Assembly (NCBI GenBank): GCA_004000035.1
Contig: RJAE01000001.1
Coordinates: 207,729 to 271,728, forward strand
Reading direction: 5' to 3'
Length of the DNA: 64,000 bases
DNA from: Arthrobacter sulfonylureivorans
GTDB taxonomy: Bacteria; Actinomycetota; Actinomycetes; Actinomycetales; Micrococcaceae
Positions 43,958-51,982 of this stretch are shown piece after piece (the first letter of the stretch is position 1; every line of letters begins with the position of its first letter). The position numbers were made by a program, and so were the translations under genes. The notes beneath the pieces were generated by a model. It ran no database searches. It was given only the letters and a program-made list of their open reading frames with translations, and had not been told where the DNA came from.

Positions 43958-45313
43958 ATGGAACGGCTGTTCATTGCCAACCGGGGCGAGATAGCGGTCC
44001 GGGTCATACGCTCCGCACGGGAGCTCGGCATCAGAACCGTCGTGGCTGCGAGCGAACCGGATGAGAAGTCCCACGCGGCGCGGCTGGCCGACGAGTACAG
44101 GCTCGTCGGGCCGGCCCCGGCCACGAAGAGCTACCTGGACCAGTCCGCGGTGCTTTCCGCCGCTCTGGAGAGCGGGTGCGACGCCGTCCACCCCGGCTAC
44201 GGGTTCCTGTCCGAAAATGCGGCTTTCGCGGCCGCCGTCATTGAGGCTGGTTTGACCTGGGTCGGTCCTTCGCCCGAAGCCATCGAGCTGATGGGGGACA
44301 AGGCGCGGGCGCGGGATGCAGCCCGGCGGGCGGGGGTGCCGATCCTGCAGGGCAGCGAGGGCGCCGTCGGACATGGCGAGGACCTCATCGCCGAAGGCCG
44401 GGAGATCGGGTATCCCCTGCTGGTCAAGGCATCGGCCGGCGGCGGCGGCCGCGGCATCCGTTTGGTCGCATCCGAGCAGGACCTGGTCGCAACCGTCGAG
44501 GTGGCCCAGGCGGAGGCCAGGGCGGCCTTCGGCAGCGCCGATGTCTACCTTGAGCGCTTCCTGGGCCGGGCCAGGCATGTGGAGGTGCAAGTTCTCGGGG
44601 ACGGCCAGGACGCCATCCACCTGGGGGACCGCGACTGTTCGATGCAGCGGCGCCAGCAGAAAATCCTCGAGGAGGCACCTGCCCCGGCCCTGCCCGACGC
44701 GGTCCGGGAAAGGATCCAGCAATCCTCGGTGGAGCTGGCCCGCGAATGCCACTACCGGGGCCTCGGCACGGTCGAGTTCCTCTACGATCCCGAATCGCAC
44801 GAGGCGGCATTCATTGAAATGAACACCCGCCTTCAAGTGGAGCATCCGGTAACCGAGATGATCACCGGCCTGGACCTGGTGCGCGAACAATTGCTCGTCG
44901 CCGACGAGGGGAAGCTGCCCCTGTCCCAGAAGCAAGTCCAGTTCCGGGGCCATGCCTTCGAATTCCGGCTCAACGCGGAGGACCCGTCGAGCGGATTTAT
45001 GCCCAGCCCCGGCACCCTGGAACGCCTGGACTGGCCGGGCGGGCCGGGGGTGCGGATCGACTCCGGGTTCGTGGCAGGCTCGGTGGTCGCCCCGTTCTAC
45101 GACTCGCTGCTGGCCAAACTCATTGTCTGGGACGCCAGCCGGGATGAAGTCATCGCACGGTCCGTGCGGGCGCTGGGCGAGGTGGATGTGGAAGGAGTCA
45201 AGACCACCCTGCCCCTGCTTCAGGCGTTGATCCAGCGGCCCGAGCTGCGGGACGTGGAGCATCATTCGAAATTTTTGGAGAACACGCCGGAGCTACTGGG
45301 AGGTGCGGCATGA
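43958..45313 (+). CDS. Biotin carboxylase
   Basis: The protein is 451 residues of the AccC-type ATP-grasp fold: FIANRGEIAVRVIR at the start, HPGYGFLSENA, glycine-rich lid KASAGGGGRGIR, CSMQRRQQK, EFLYD and the metal-binding EMNTRLQVEHPVTEM. It makes carboxybiotin from bicarbonate and ATP. ATG 43958 has GAGGGG 6 bases upstream; the in-frame GTG 43952 overlaps the previous stop. Its end overlaps pxpB by 4 bases (ATGA), so the carboxylase and pxpB are translationally coupled. Confidence 0.93.
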   Translation: MERLFIANRGEIAVRVIRSARELGIRTVVAASEPDEKSHAARLADEYRLVGPAPATKSYLDQSAVLSAALESGCDAVHPGYGFLSENAAFAAAVIEAGLTWVGPSPEAIELMGDKARARDAARRAGVPILQGSEGAVGHGEDLIAEGREIGYPLLVKASAGGGGRGIRLVASEQDLVATVEVAQAEARAAFGSADVYLERFLGRARHVEVQVLGDGQDAIHLGDRDCSMQRRQQKILEEAPAPALPDAVRERIQQSSVELARECHYRGLGTVEFLYDPESHEAAFIEMNTRLQVEHPVTEMITGLDLVREQLLVADEGKLPLSQKQVQFRGHAFEFRLNAEDPSSGFMPSPGTLERLDWPGGPGVRIDSGFVAGSVVAPFYDSLLAKLIVWDASRDEVIARSVRALGEVDVEGVKTTLPLLQALIQRPELRDVEHHSKFLENTPELLGGAA

Positions 45314-46209
45314 CCGCCCCAGCCGCCGGGGCTGCCGCCCGGTATACCTGGGGCGGGGACGAGTTCCTGTTCGTGGAAATCGACGAGGCCATGAGCCTTG
45401 CCGCGAACTTCCGGTCCAACGCCATGGCATCCCTGCTCGGCGCGGACAAGGTTGGCGGCATCACCGACATCTGCCCAGCAAATGCCTCGCTGCTCATCCG
45501 GTTCGATCCGGATGTCCTGCCTCCCGCCGAACTGGAGGAGAGGGTACGGCGGGTGGAGGAGACGGTCGCCCGGGCCGCCCACCCCACGCTGGACACCCGC
45601 TTGGTGGAAATACCCGTCTGGTACAACGATCCCTACACCAATGAGACAGCTGCCCGGTTCAGGACCAACCACCAGCGCCCGGAGGGAACGGACCTCGAGT
45701 TCGCCGCCCGCGAGAACGGCCTTTCCTCGATCGACGAATTCATCCGGCGGCACTACGGCTCGCCCTGGCTGGTGTCGATGGTCGGCTTTGTTGCTGGCCT
45801 GCCCTTTATGTTCCAGATTGTTCCGCAGGAGCAGCAGTTGGAAGTGCCGAAGTACCTCAGTCCCCGGACCGACACCCCTGCCTTGACTGTTGGGCATGGC
45901 GGCTGCTTCGCCTGCATCTACTCAGTCCGCGGCGCCGGCGGTTATCAGATGTTCGGCATTGCAGCGGCGCCGATTTTCGATCCGGCCCAGTCGCTGCCGG
46001 ATTTTAAAGATTTCATGGTCTTTTTCCGGCCCGGCGACATCGTCAAGTTCCGCCCCGTGGACGAGGCCGAATACCGGAAGATCCAGGACGAAGTCGAGGC
46101 CGGCACCTTCAAGTACCGGCAAGCGCCGGTCCAGTTCGATCTACAGCGGGCGTTGGAGCATCCGGCCGAATACAACAGGGAGATATTGGAGCGGCTCAAT
46201 GGCATTTGA
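45310..46209 (+). CDS. pxpB: 5-oxoprolinase subunit B / allophanate hydrolase subunit 1 family (AHS1, KipI-like)
   Basis: The protein is 299 residues, longer than typical KipI (about 240) because of an N-terminal ~60 residues. AHS1 marks are EIPVWYND (beta strand before the substrate loop), SPWLVSMVGFVAGLPFM and HGGCFACIYS. AHS1 and AHS2 are also the halves of the carboxyltransferase domain of urea carboxylase. With biotin carboxylase and a biotinyl carrier in the same operon that analogy is strong. It overlaps pxpC by 11 bases. Confidence 0.85.
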   Translation: MTAPAAGAAARYTWGGDEFLFVEIDEAMSLAANFRSNAMASLLGADKVGGITDICPANASLLIRFDPDVLPPAELEERVRRVEETVARAAHPTLDTRLVEIPVWYNDPYTNETAARFRTNHQRPEGTDLEFAARENGLSSIDEFIRRHYGSPWLVSMVGFVAGLPFMFQIVPQEQQLEVPKYLSPRTDTPALTVGHGGCFACIYSVRGAGGYQMFGIAAAPIFDPAQSLPDFKDFMVFFRPGDIVKFRPVDEAEYRKIQDEVEAGTFKYRQAPVQFDLQRALEHPAEYNREILERLNGI

Positions 46210-47176
46210 GATCCTTGAACCTGGCCTGGCCACGACGGTCCAGGACCGGGGCCGCTTCGGGTACTACAACGTCGGCATCCCGCAAGGTGGCGCGATGGAC
46301 GCGTTGTCTGCGGAGATGGCCAACGCGCTGGCCGGAAACACCCCTGCTGAAGCCGTGCTGGAGTGCACCTATATGGGCCCCAGGTTCCGTACGGATGATG
46401 CGGCGGTGATCGCGGTCACCGGCGCGCCGGTGGATGTCAAAGTCAATGGCGGGGCACGAGGAGAGTGGTCGCGGCTGGAACTGGACGCCGGCGACGAGGT
46501 CTCCTTCGGCATCCTCAGGGGCGGGACCCGCTTCTACATTGCCGTCCGTGGAGGCATCGACGTGCCGGTGGTCCTGGGCAGCCGTTCCACCTACGGGCTC
46601 GGCGGGATCGGCGGACTTGGCGGCCGGCCGCTGCGGGCCGGTGACCTGGTCCCCGTCGGGAACGGCGCCGCACCGGACGGGTCGGAACCACCGCAGGAGA
46701 TCGATCCCGGGCTCCGCCCGGTGTTCGAGAAGGAGGTCTCCGTCCGGGTCATGCCGGGGCTGTACGACCACCGGCTGACGGCACGGGGAATGGAAACGCT
46801 TCTTGGCGCGACCTGGACCCTCACGCCGGTGGCGGACCGCACCGGCCTGCGCTATTCCGGGCCGGAGGTGGAATGGGAGCCCCGGCAGCAGCCCTTTGGC
46901 GCCGGGTCGGACCCGTCGAACATCGTGGATGCCGGCTACGCCGTCGGATCCATCCAGATCCCCGGCGGCAAGGAGCCGATCGTGCTGCACCGGGACGCGG
47001 TTTCGGGCGGCGGCTACGCCATGGTGGCCACGGTTATCAGCGCGGACATGGATCTGCTGGCACGCAGCGCACCGGGGACCAAGACCCGTTTCCGCTCGGT
47101 GAGCATGGACGAGGCACTGGCAGCCAGGGCGCACCAGCGGTCCCTGCGCGCCAGGTTATGGGGCAGCGGGGACTGA
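46199..47176 (+). CDS. pxpC: 5-oxoprolinase subunit C / allophanate hydrolase subunit 2 family (AHS2, KipA-like)
   Basis: The protein is 325 residues. AHS2 features: PGLATTVQDRGRFGYYNVGI, GIPQGGAMDALSAEMAN, YIAVRGGIDVP, VVLGSRSTYGLGG and GYAVGSIQIPGGKEPI. It pairs with PxpB to form the substrate-binding unit. ATG 46199 is in an 11-base overlap with pxpB. The frame upstream is out of register with any family. It is the last gene of the operon; a broken asparaginase region and an MFS permease follow. Confidence 0.9.
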   Translation: MAFEILEPGLATTVQDRGRFGYYNVGIPQGGAMDALSAEMANALAGNTPAEAVLECTYMGPRFRTDDAAVIAVTGAPVDVKVNGGARGEWSRLELDAGDEVSFGILRGGTRFYIAVRGGIDVPVVLGSRSTYGLGGIGGLGGRPLRAGDLVPVGNGAAPDGSEPPQEIDPGLRPVFEKEVSVRVMPGLYDHRLTARGMETLLGATWTLTPVADRTGLRYSGPEVEWEPRQQPFGAGSDPSNIVDAGYAVGSIQIPGGKEPIVLHRDAVSGGGYAMVATVISADMDLLARSAPGTKTRFRSVSMDEALAARAHQRSLRARLWGSGD

Positions 47177-47268
47177 GACGCAGGATGGTTTCGATCGCCT
47201 CACGGGTTCCCATGCATTCTGCGGGCAGGTTCGGCCCGCGGGTAGCGAAGTTCGCCGGACTTGGGATG

Positions 47269-47297
47269 TTGACGTGACTTGCATCACATCGTAGAGT
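47269..47297 (+). promoter_or_regulatory. Promoter with embedded Crp/GlxR-like site
   Basis: TTGACG (47269-47274), 17-base spacer and TAGAGT (47292-47297) make a good promoter. The spacer holds CGTGACTTGCATCACA (47273-47288), on the other strand TGTGA-TGCAAG-TCACG, a Crp-type palindrome with one mismatch. It would drive the asparaginase remnant and perhaps the permease. Confidence 0.55.
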
Positions 47298-47420
47298 AAT
47301 GGCCACCTTACCGATCGATTGGATAGGCGAAAGAGGGCCGGAAGGCTCTGGGGGGACGTTATATAGCGTGGAACGGCATCCGTTCCGAGCACCAGCTGTT
47401 TAGCCGCATTGGGAGCAGCC

Positions 47421-47711
47421 ATGATCCCTCAGGAGGCCAACGGAGCGCACGTTGTGCTGCTGGCAACGGGAGGAATTATTGCTTCCCGGTCCCCTCCCGA
47501 GGACGGGGAAGCCGCTGTTGCCGCGCCTACGGGGAGCAACTGCTAAGAAGCGCTGCGTCGTCTTTGTTTCTGGTGCGACGCGCTTCTCAGGGTTCATACC
47601 AGTTGGAGGTTCTGGGCGTCTTTGTCACAGATGGCACGGACGCTCTAGAGGAAACGTCTTTCCCGGACCTGACCCACGACGACCACCGTCCCGTAGCCTT
47701 CTCCGGGCCCT
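47421..47711 (+). pseudogene. L-asparaginase, N-terminal remnant with frameshift
   Basis: ATG 47421 opens with HVVLLATGGIIASR, the asparaginase nucleophile region (usually TGGTIA). The frame breaks at about 47535 (one base short) and stops at TAA. In the next frame the protein continues, with VFVTDGTDALEETSFPDLTH then HDDHRPVAFSG, the second active-site block (expected T-H-G-T-D-T). Here the histidine is aspartate. The rest is missing. Confidence 0.75.
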
Positions 47712-47732
47712 GAAGGCAGCCGATTCCGCTTC

Positions 47733-47858
47733 ATGTTAGAACGGCTTATCGAGCACATTAACACCCACGACGGCGTCGGCTGGTTCACGTTCGAACGGAT
47801 CGCCGATTCCTTCATCAGCCGCTCGCGCGAAAGGAAACAAGCCCGTGAGCACCCGTGA
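47733..47858 (+). pseudogene. Polysaccharide-deacetylase/PuuE-like C-terminal remnant
   Basis: It reads LERLIEHINTHDGVGWFTFE then RIADSF, like the last ~35 residues of NodB/PuuE deacetylases. It joins directly after the broken asparaginase and overlaps the start of the permease gene by 14 bases. It looks like a deletion scar. Family identity is tentative. Confidence 0.45.
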
Positions 47859-49233
47859 GGTCAGTGTTGACCTGAGCACCCCCACCCAGGATGAGAAGCG
47901 GCGCTTCCCTTCCTTCTCCAAGAAGACCACGAATACGTCCACCGTCCTGGCGCTGCTCGCCTGGACCATCGCCGTCTTCGACTTCGGGCTTTTCGGAACG
48001 CTGCTGCCGGCTATGCAGGACGAGTTCGGCTGGACCGCTCCCGAAGCCTACGCCATCAATACCTGGATTGCCGTGGGCACCGCGATCGTGTGTTTCGGCA
48101 TCGGACCCGTGATCGACCGACTCGGCCGGCGCCGGGGAATGATGACCACCATCGGCGGTACCGCCGTCGTCTCGGGCTTGACGTCGCTGATCCCGGCGGG
48201 GCTGGGCTTCATCAGCAACGCGCTCCTGGTCTTCGTCCGGTCCTTCGGCGGGCTCGGCTTTTCCGAACAGGCAGTCAACGCAACCTACATGAATGAGGTT
48301 TACCAGGTCACTGAGGACGAGAAGAGACGCCGGCGCCCGGGCTTCCACTATTCCTTCATTCAGGGCGGCTGGCCGCTGGGCTTCCTGTTGGCCAGTACGC
48401 TGGCCTTGGTCTTCCTGCCCTCCTTCGGCTGGCGGCCCCTGTATGTGATGGCGTGTATCCCGGCGGCCATCATCATGTGGGTCATAGCAAAGAAGCTGCG
48501 GGAAACCCCGCAGTTCGAACTGCACCACCGGCTCACGCAGCTCGAGAAGCACGGACAGAGCGACGAGGCCCACGCCCTGGCCCACGCGTACGGGGTGGAG
48601 CACTCCTCCACGGCGCCCCTGAAGCGCATCTGGGAACCGCACCTGCGCCGAAACACCATCGTTCTCTCGCTGGCCTGGATCGTCAACTTCTTCGGCATCG
48701 CGATCTTCAGCATCCTCGGAACCTCCGTCCTGAAGAACGCCAAGGGCGTGGAGCTGACGACGGCGTTCTGGCTGCTGATCGTCATCAACGGGCTGGCCTA
48801 CTTCGGCTACGTCTTCCACGGCTGGCTCGGCGACAAGATCGGCCGCAAGCCGACGATCGTCATCGGCTGGATCATCTCGGGCATCTGCTTCAGCATCATG
48901 CTCAGCCCCTTGGCCGCCAATTCAGGGATGATCATCCTGACCTACGGTGCAGGACTGTTCTTCCTGGTCGGCCCTTATGCCGCGATCCAGTACTTCATGG
49001 CGGAGTGCTATCCCGTGAGCTGCCGGGCCACAGGCACCGCGTTCATTGGCGCCATGAGCCAGCCCGGGACCATCCTTGGCGGCGCACTGTTCACTGTTGT
49101 GGCAGCCGGGGCGGGAACCGGTGCGGCGGCGCTGTGGGTGGGAGCGCTGGGAACCCTGGTTTCCGGCCTGCTGATGCTCGCCACCAAGCCGCCGCTTGAG
49201 GCCATACTGGAGGATCATCCCCATGATGTCTGA
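47845..49233 (+). CDS. MFS metabolite permease, paralogue of the one at 27798
   Basis: The protein is 462 residues and 12 helices: AWTIAVFDFGLFGTLLPAMQ in helix 1, VIDRLGRRRGMMTT (motif A), a central loop with LHHRLTQLEKHGQSDE, FHGWLGDKIGRKPT and FMAECYPVSCRATGTAF. GTG 47845 has AAGGAAAC 7-8 bases upstream, which belongs to the deacetylase remnant. Position after the pxp operon suggests import of its substrate (inference). Its close relative sits beside N-methylhydantoinase. Confidence 0.88.
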   Translation: MSTREVSVDLSTPTQDEKRRFPSFSKKTTNTSTVLALLAWTIAVFDFGLFGTLLPAMQDEFGWTAPEAYAINTWIAVGTAIVCFGIGPVIDRLGRRRGMMTTIGGTAVVSGLTSLIPAGLGFISNALLVFVRSFGGLGFSEQAVNATYMNEVYQVTEDEKRRRRPGFHYSFIQGGWPLGFLLASTLALVFLPSFGWRPLYVMACIPAAIIMWVIAKKLRETPQFELHHRLTQLEKHGQSDEAHALAHAYGVEHSSTAPLKRIWEPHLRRNTIVLSLAWIVNFFGIAIFSILGTSVLKNAKGVELTTAFWLLIVINGLAYFGYVFHGWLGDKIGRKPTIVIGWIISGICFSIMLSPLAANSGMIILTYGAGLFFLVGPYAAIQYFMAECYPVSCRATGTAFIGAMSQPGTILGGALFTVVAAGAGTGAAALWVGALGTLVSGLLMLATKPPLEAILEDHPHDV

Positions 49234-49263
49234 CAAGGCGCCGGGGGTGGCCCTTTTGGGCAG

Positions 49264-49375
49264 GGTCCCAGCGGCATCATCGTGATGTTCGCTGAGGGAC
49301 TGAAGAAGAACTGACGGCTGATCGGCCGAGCCGGGAGTGCTGGTTCGGATGCGCACTTCTCCGTCGATACCTATC
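49264..49375 (+). pseudogene. VOC protein 3' end remnant; repeat of 60036-60148
   Basis: The first 51 bases encode GPSGIIVMFAEGLKKN and stop, nearly the same as the C-terminus of the VOC protein at 59649. Similarity to the DNA downstream of that gene continues for about 60 more bases (CTGATCGGCC, CTTCTCCGTCG). It lies 30 bases after the permease stop. It is a scar of recombination. Confidence 0.75.
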
Positions 49376-49605
49376 AGGGGAGGCAGCCGGACGAACGAGG
49401 ATGCGTCCGCTTTCGAGACGGGTGGACTGGGACGGGGCCGTCCGTAAGGCGGCAGTGCATGGACGGCAGGCACCGGACGGCCTTGGCACGGTTCCCGGCC
49501 GGCACGGCTTCGCGTACCCGGGTGGCAGCAGTAGTCCACCTGGTCCGTTGTCTTCGGCCTCGTAAAGGGCCACCATGAAAGGACCCCACCATCGAAGGAG
49601 CAGCC

Positions 49606-49902
49606 ATGGACAGTTCGGCCTATGGAATCGTGCATTTCTTCCCGGAAGGCACCAAGGAGCAGTACGAGGCGGCAATTGCCGCCGTGCATCCGGGCGAGGG
49701 ACGGATGCCAGCCGGGCAGATTTTCCATGCCGCGGGGGCCTCTCCGGGTGGATGGACGGTCATGGCGGTCCACGAATCGAAAGAGAGCTGGGAGCAGTTC
49801 CGGGACAGTATTCTTATGCCGCGGTTTCAAGAGGGCATCGAGGGAGGATTCACCTCCATGCCCGAGGAGACAGTGGTCGACGTCTACAAGCTCTTGCCCT
49901 AG
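49606..49902 (+). CDS. Small ABM-like hypothetical protein, 98 aa
   Basis: The protein has strand-helix-strand halves (YGIVHFFPEGTKEQYEAAI, WTVMAVHESKESWEQFRD) like antibiotic-biosynthesis-monooxygenase dimers. It is common in actinobacteria without known function. AAGGAGCAGCC before the ATG is a good ribosome site and decides the start. It stands alone; the 230 bases before it hold only the VOC remnant. Confidence 0.75.
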   Translation: MDSSAYGIVHFFPEGTKEQYEAAIAAVHPGEGRMPAGQIFHAAGASPGGWTVMAVHESKESWEQFRDSILMPRFQEGIEGGFTSMPEETVVDVYKLLP

Positions 49903-50269
49903 AGGGGGCGCGCGGTCCGGGACCCGTGCAGGGCGTTCCCCTTGCACAAGATCCGCACCCACCCGGCAGGAACTGCCCGCACAGGGTAGATACGGCTGAA
50001 AAGTTGACGCCCTACCTGGCGGCCAGTTTATGGAGCCACGTGCGGTTTGAGCGACGTTCACCGGTCACTTCCGACGCCGTCCCCGACATTCCGTCGTGCG
50101 GACTTCGAACATGACTTTCAGGGCACCTTGGTGCGTGAAGCTCCTGCCAATCCTTTTGCGGTGTGGCGTTTAGGTCATATGGTCCGGGCTACATTGACTG
50201 CCTCAAGGGCATGGTATCGGGTCGACGCTCTCCAGTCCTTGGCGACGACCACCCATGAACTCGGTGCTC

Positions 50270-50420
50270 TAGGCCGTGTTTTCGAGTCGGTCTTGATCCA
50301 GATCAGGATCGCGGAGGGGTAGATCGCGGCTCGGTAGTTGCGGGTGAGCTTTTCGGAGCACGTGGCAATCCCGCGATATTGCTCGAGGCGCGGTTGAAGC
50401 AGCATCCGGCGTTGAGACCC
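50270..50420 (-). mobile_element. IS5-family transposase C-terminal remnant
   Basis: On the minus strand, from about 50400 it reads QYRGIATCSEKLTRNYRAAI then LIWIKTDSK, the last block of IS5/IS427-group transposases (expected QYRGIATRYDK-x-ARNYRA). A two-base insertion before LEQ breaks the frame. The catalytic domain is lost. Confidence 0.7.
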
Positions 50421-50449
50421 CGGCTCAGGGAATTAGGCGACACGCCTAC

Positions 50450-50505
50450 GTTCGCCGCCGGCCCCCTGCCTCACAAGCTCAGCATGGGACCACACGCGGA
50501 GCGGC
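50450..50505. repeat. Dispersed ~50-bp repeat, copy 2
   Basis: GTTCGCCGCCGGCCCC, CTGCCTCACAAGC and CACGCGGAGCGG match copy 1 at 39562. It lies beside the IS5 remnant, 36 bases past the Rieske gene stop. Confidence 0.5.
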
Positions 50506-50540
50506 CACTTGGCCGAACATGAAGGAGGGTCCGGGAAGAT

Positions 50541-51602
50541 CTAGCGGCCGGATTCCCTGACCAGCAGAGCACGTTCCCAGAAGCTCGGTCCGACAGGTTC
50601 ATGGAAGTCGCTCCGAGCGACCAGGTAGCCCTCGCTGTTCACGGTGATCGGCAGTTGCGGCAGCGGTCGGAATGCCGGGCCGAAAATCACCTTGCATTGC
50701 TGCGTCACGTCGAAGGTGGACTGGTGGCAAGGGCAGAGCAGATGGTGGGTGTGCTGCTCGTACAGGGCCACCGGGCAGCCGACGTGCGTGCAGATCTTGG
50801 AATAGGCAACGATGCCGTTGTAGGCCCAGTCCTCCCGGCCGGGACTGGGATGCAGATCCGCCGGGTTCAGCCGGACGAGCAGGACCACTGACTTGGCTTT
50901 TTCGACGAGCTTGCCTTCGGACAGTTCGTTCAGGCCTTCGGGGATGACGTGGAAGATAGCGCCGAAGGTCACGTCCGAGGCCTTGATCGGCGTGCCCTCG
51001 GGGTCGCGGGTGAGGCGGACGCCCTTGGACCACAGCGTATGTCCCAGGACCTCCGGGTCGAGGTTCTTGGACAGGTCCCGGAAGATGCCGATGGCCGGCA
51101 GGATGGCCAGCGCCCCGGCACCGATGAGGGTGTTGCGGATCAGTGGCCGGCGCTTGATGCCGGACTCGTCAAGGACCTGGCCGACGATCTGCTCCGCGTC
51201 CCCGCGGTCCTCTTCGGTGCGGACCTCGTGGCGTTCCTCGGCCACCTCATGATCCGGCATCAGGGTCTTCGCCCAGTGCACGATGCCGACGCCGATGCCG
51301 AGCATCGAGAAGGCGATGCCCATGCCGAGCAGCAAGTTCTGTAGGCGCAGCGTGGAAATCGTGGTGGATTCATCCAAGGGGATGGCAAAGTACCCGACGA
51401 AGAAAAGCAGGGTTCCGATCACTGAAATTGCGAAGAGAATTGCAACCTGTCGCTCGGCACGCTTTTCGGCCCGGGGATCCTTATCGGCAAGGCGCGGGCG
51501 GTGGGGAGGTAGTCCAGGATCCTGGAACTTCTCCACTTGGCCCTGGCCAGCAGTGGCAGCGGTGACCGGGGTGTTCGGGTCGCCGTGACTATGGTCGCCC
51601 AT
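50541..51602 (-). CDS. qcrA: Rieske iron-sulfur protein, QcrA type
   Basis: The protein is 353 residues from ATG 51602 (GAGAGGG upstream). Three membrane helices (about 54-75, 88-110, 155-172), as in actinobacterial QcrA, precede the Rieske domain with C271-T-H273-V-G-C276 and C290-P-C292-H293, which hold the 2Fe-2S cluster and the disulfide. It belongs to the bc1 complex, but qcrC and qcrB are absent here, so this is a lone, probably second, copy. The neighbouring zwf, GMC and cydAB genes suggest a redox-related segment. Confidence 0.9.
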   Translation of the reverse strand: MGDHSHGDPNTPVTAATAGQGQVEKFQDPGLPPHRPRLADKDPRAEKRAERQVAILFAISVIGTLLFFVGYFAIPLDESTTISTLRLQNLLLGMGIAFSMLGIGVGIVHWAKTLMPDHEVAEERHEVRTEEDRGDAEQIVGQVLDESGIKRRPLIRNTLIGAGALAILPAIGIFRDLSKNLDPEVLGHTLWSKGVRLTRDPEGTPIKASDVTFGAIFHVIPEGLNELSEGKLVEKAKSVVLLVRLNPADLHPSPGREDWAYNGIVAYSKICTHVGCPVALYEQHTHHLLCPCHQSTFDVTQQCKVIFGPAFRPLPQLPITVNSEGYLVARSDFHEPVGPSFWERALLVRESGR

Positions 51603-51982
51603 GATCCCTCTCATCCTTCCCCATATATGACTCTAAGAGTGCGTCTGTGTTATTTCAACGGTTTTCCCCGGCCACCCTTGGGCGAGCCGCCGGACGGAAG
51701 ACCTAGGATTACCGCTCGGCCAGCGAGATCGTGAAGGCGATGTAGGGAGGCTGCGAACAGGGAGGCGGATAGGCGCTACCGTTTGCCGCCGGCCCCACCG
51801 CGAGCTAGCGAAAGGCCGCTGGCGCTAGGGCTGCGTGTGCCCCTACCAGGACCAACACGAACGGTAACCGCCTAGCGCAGATCGACGTCAAGGAGTCCAC
51901 CGGCGGATATAGTCCGCGATCGGCGGGAACGGGGAGGGCGCAGCGGCGCTCTGCTCGATGGCCTGCCGCGGCGCATTGGGAT
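51603..51982. other. Gap without recognised gene
   Basis: I see no ORF. A short patch at about 51772 (GCCGCCGGCCCC) resembles part of the dispersed repeat at 50450 but too weakly to call. Confidence 0.4.
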
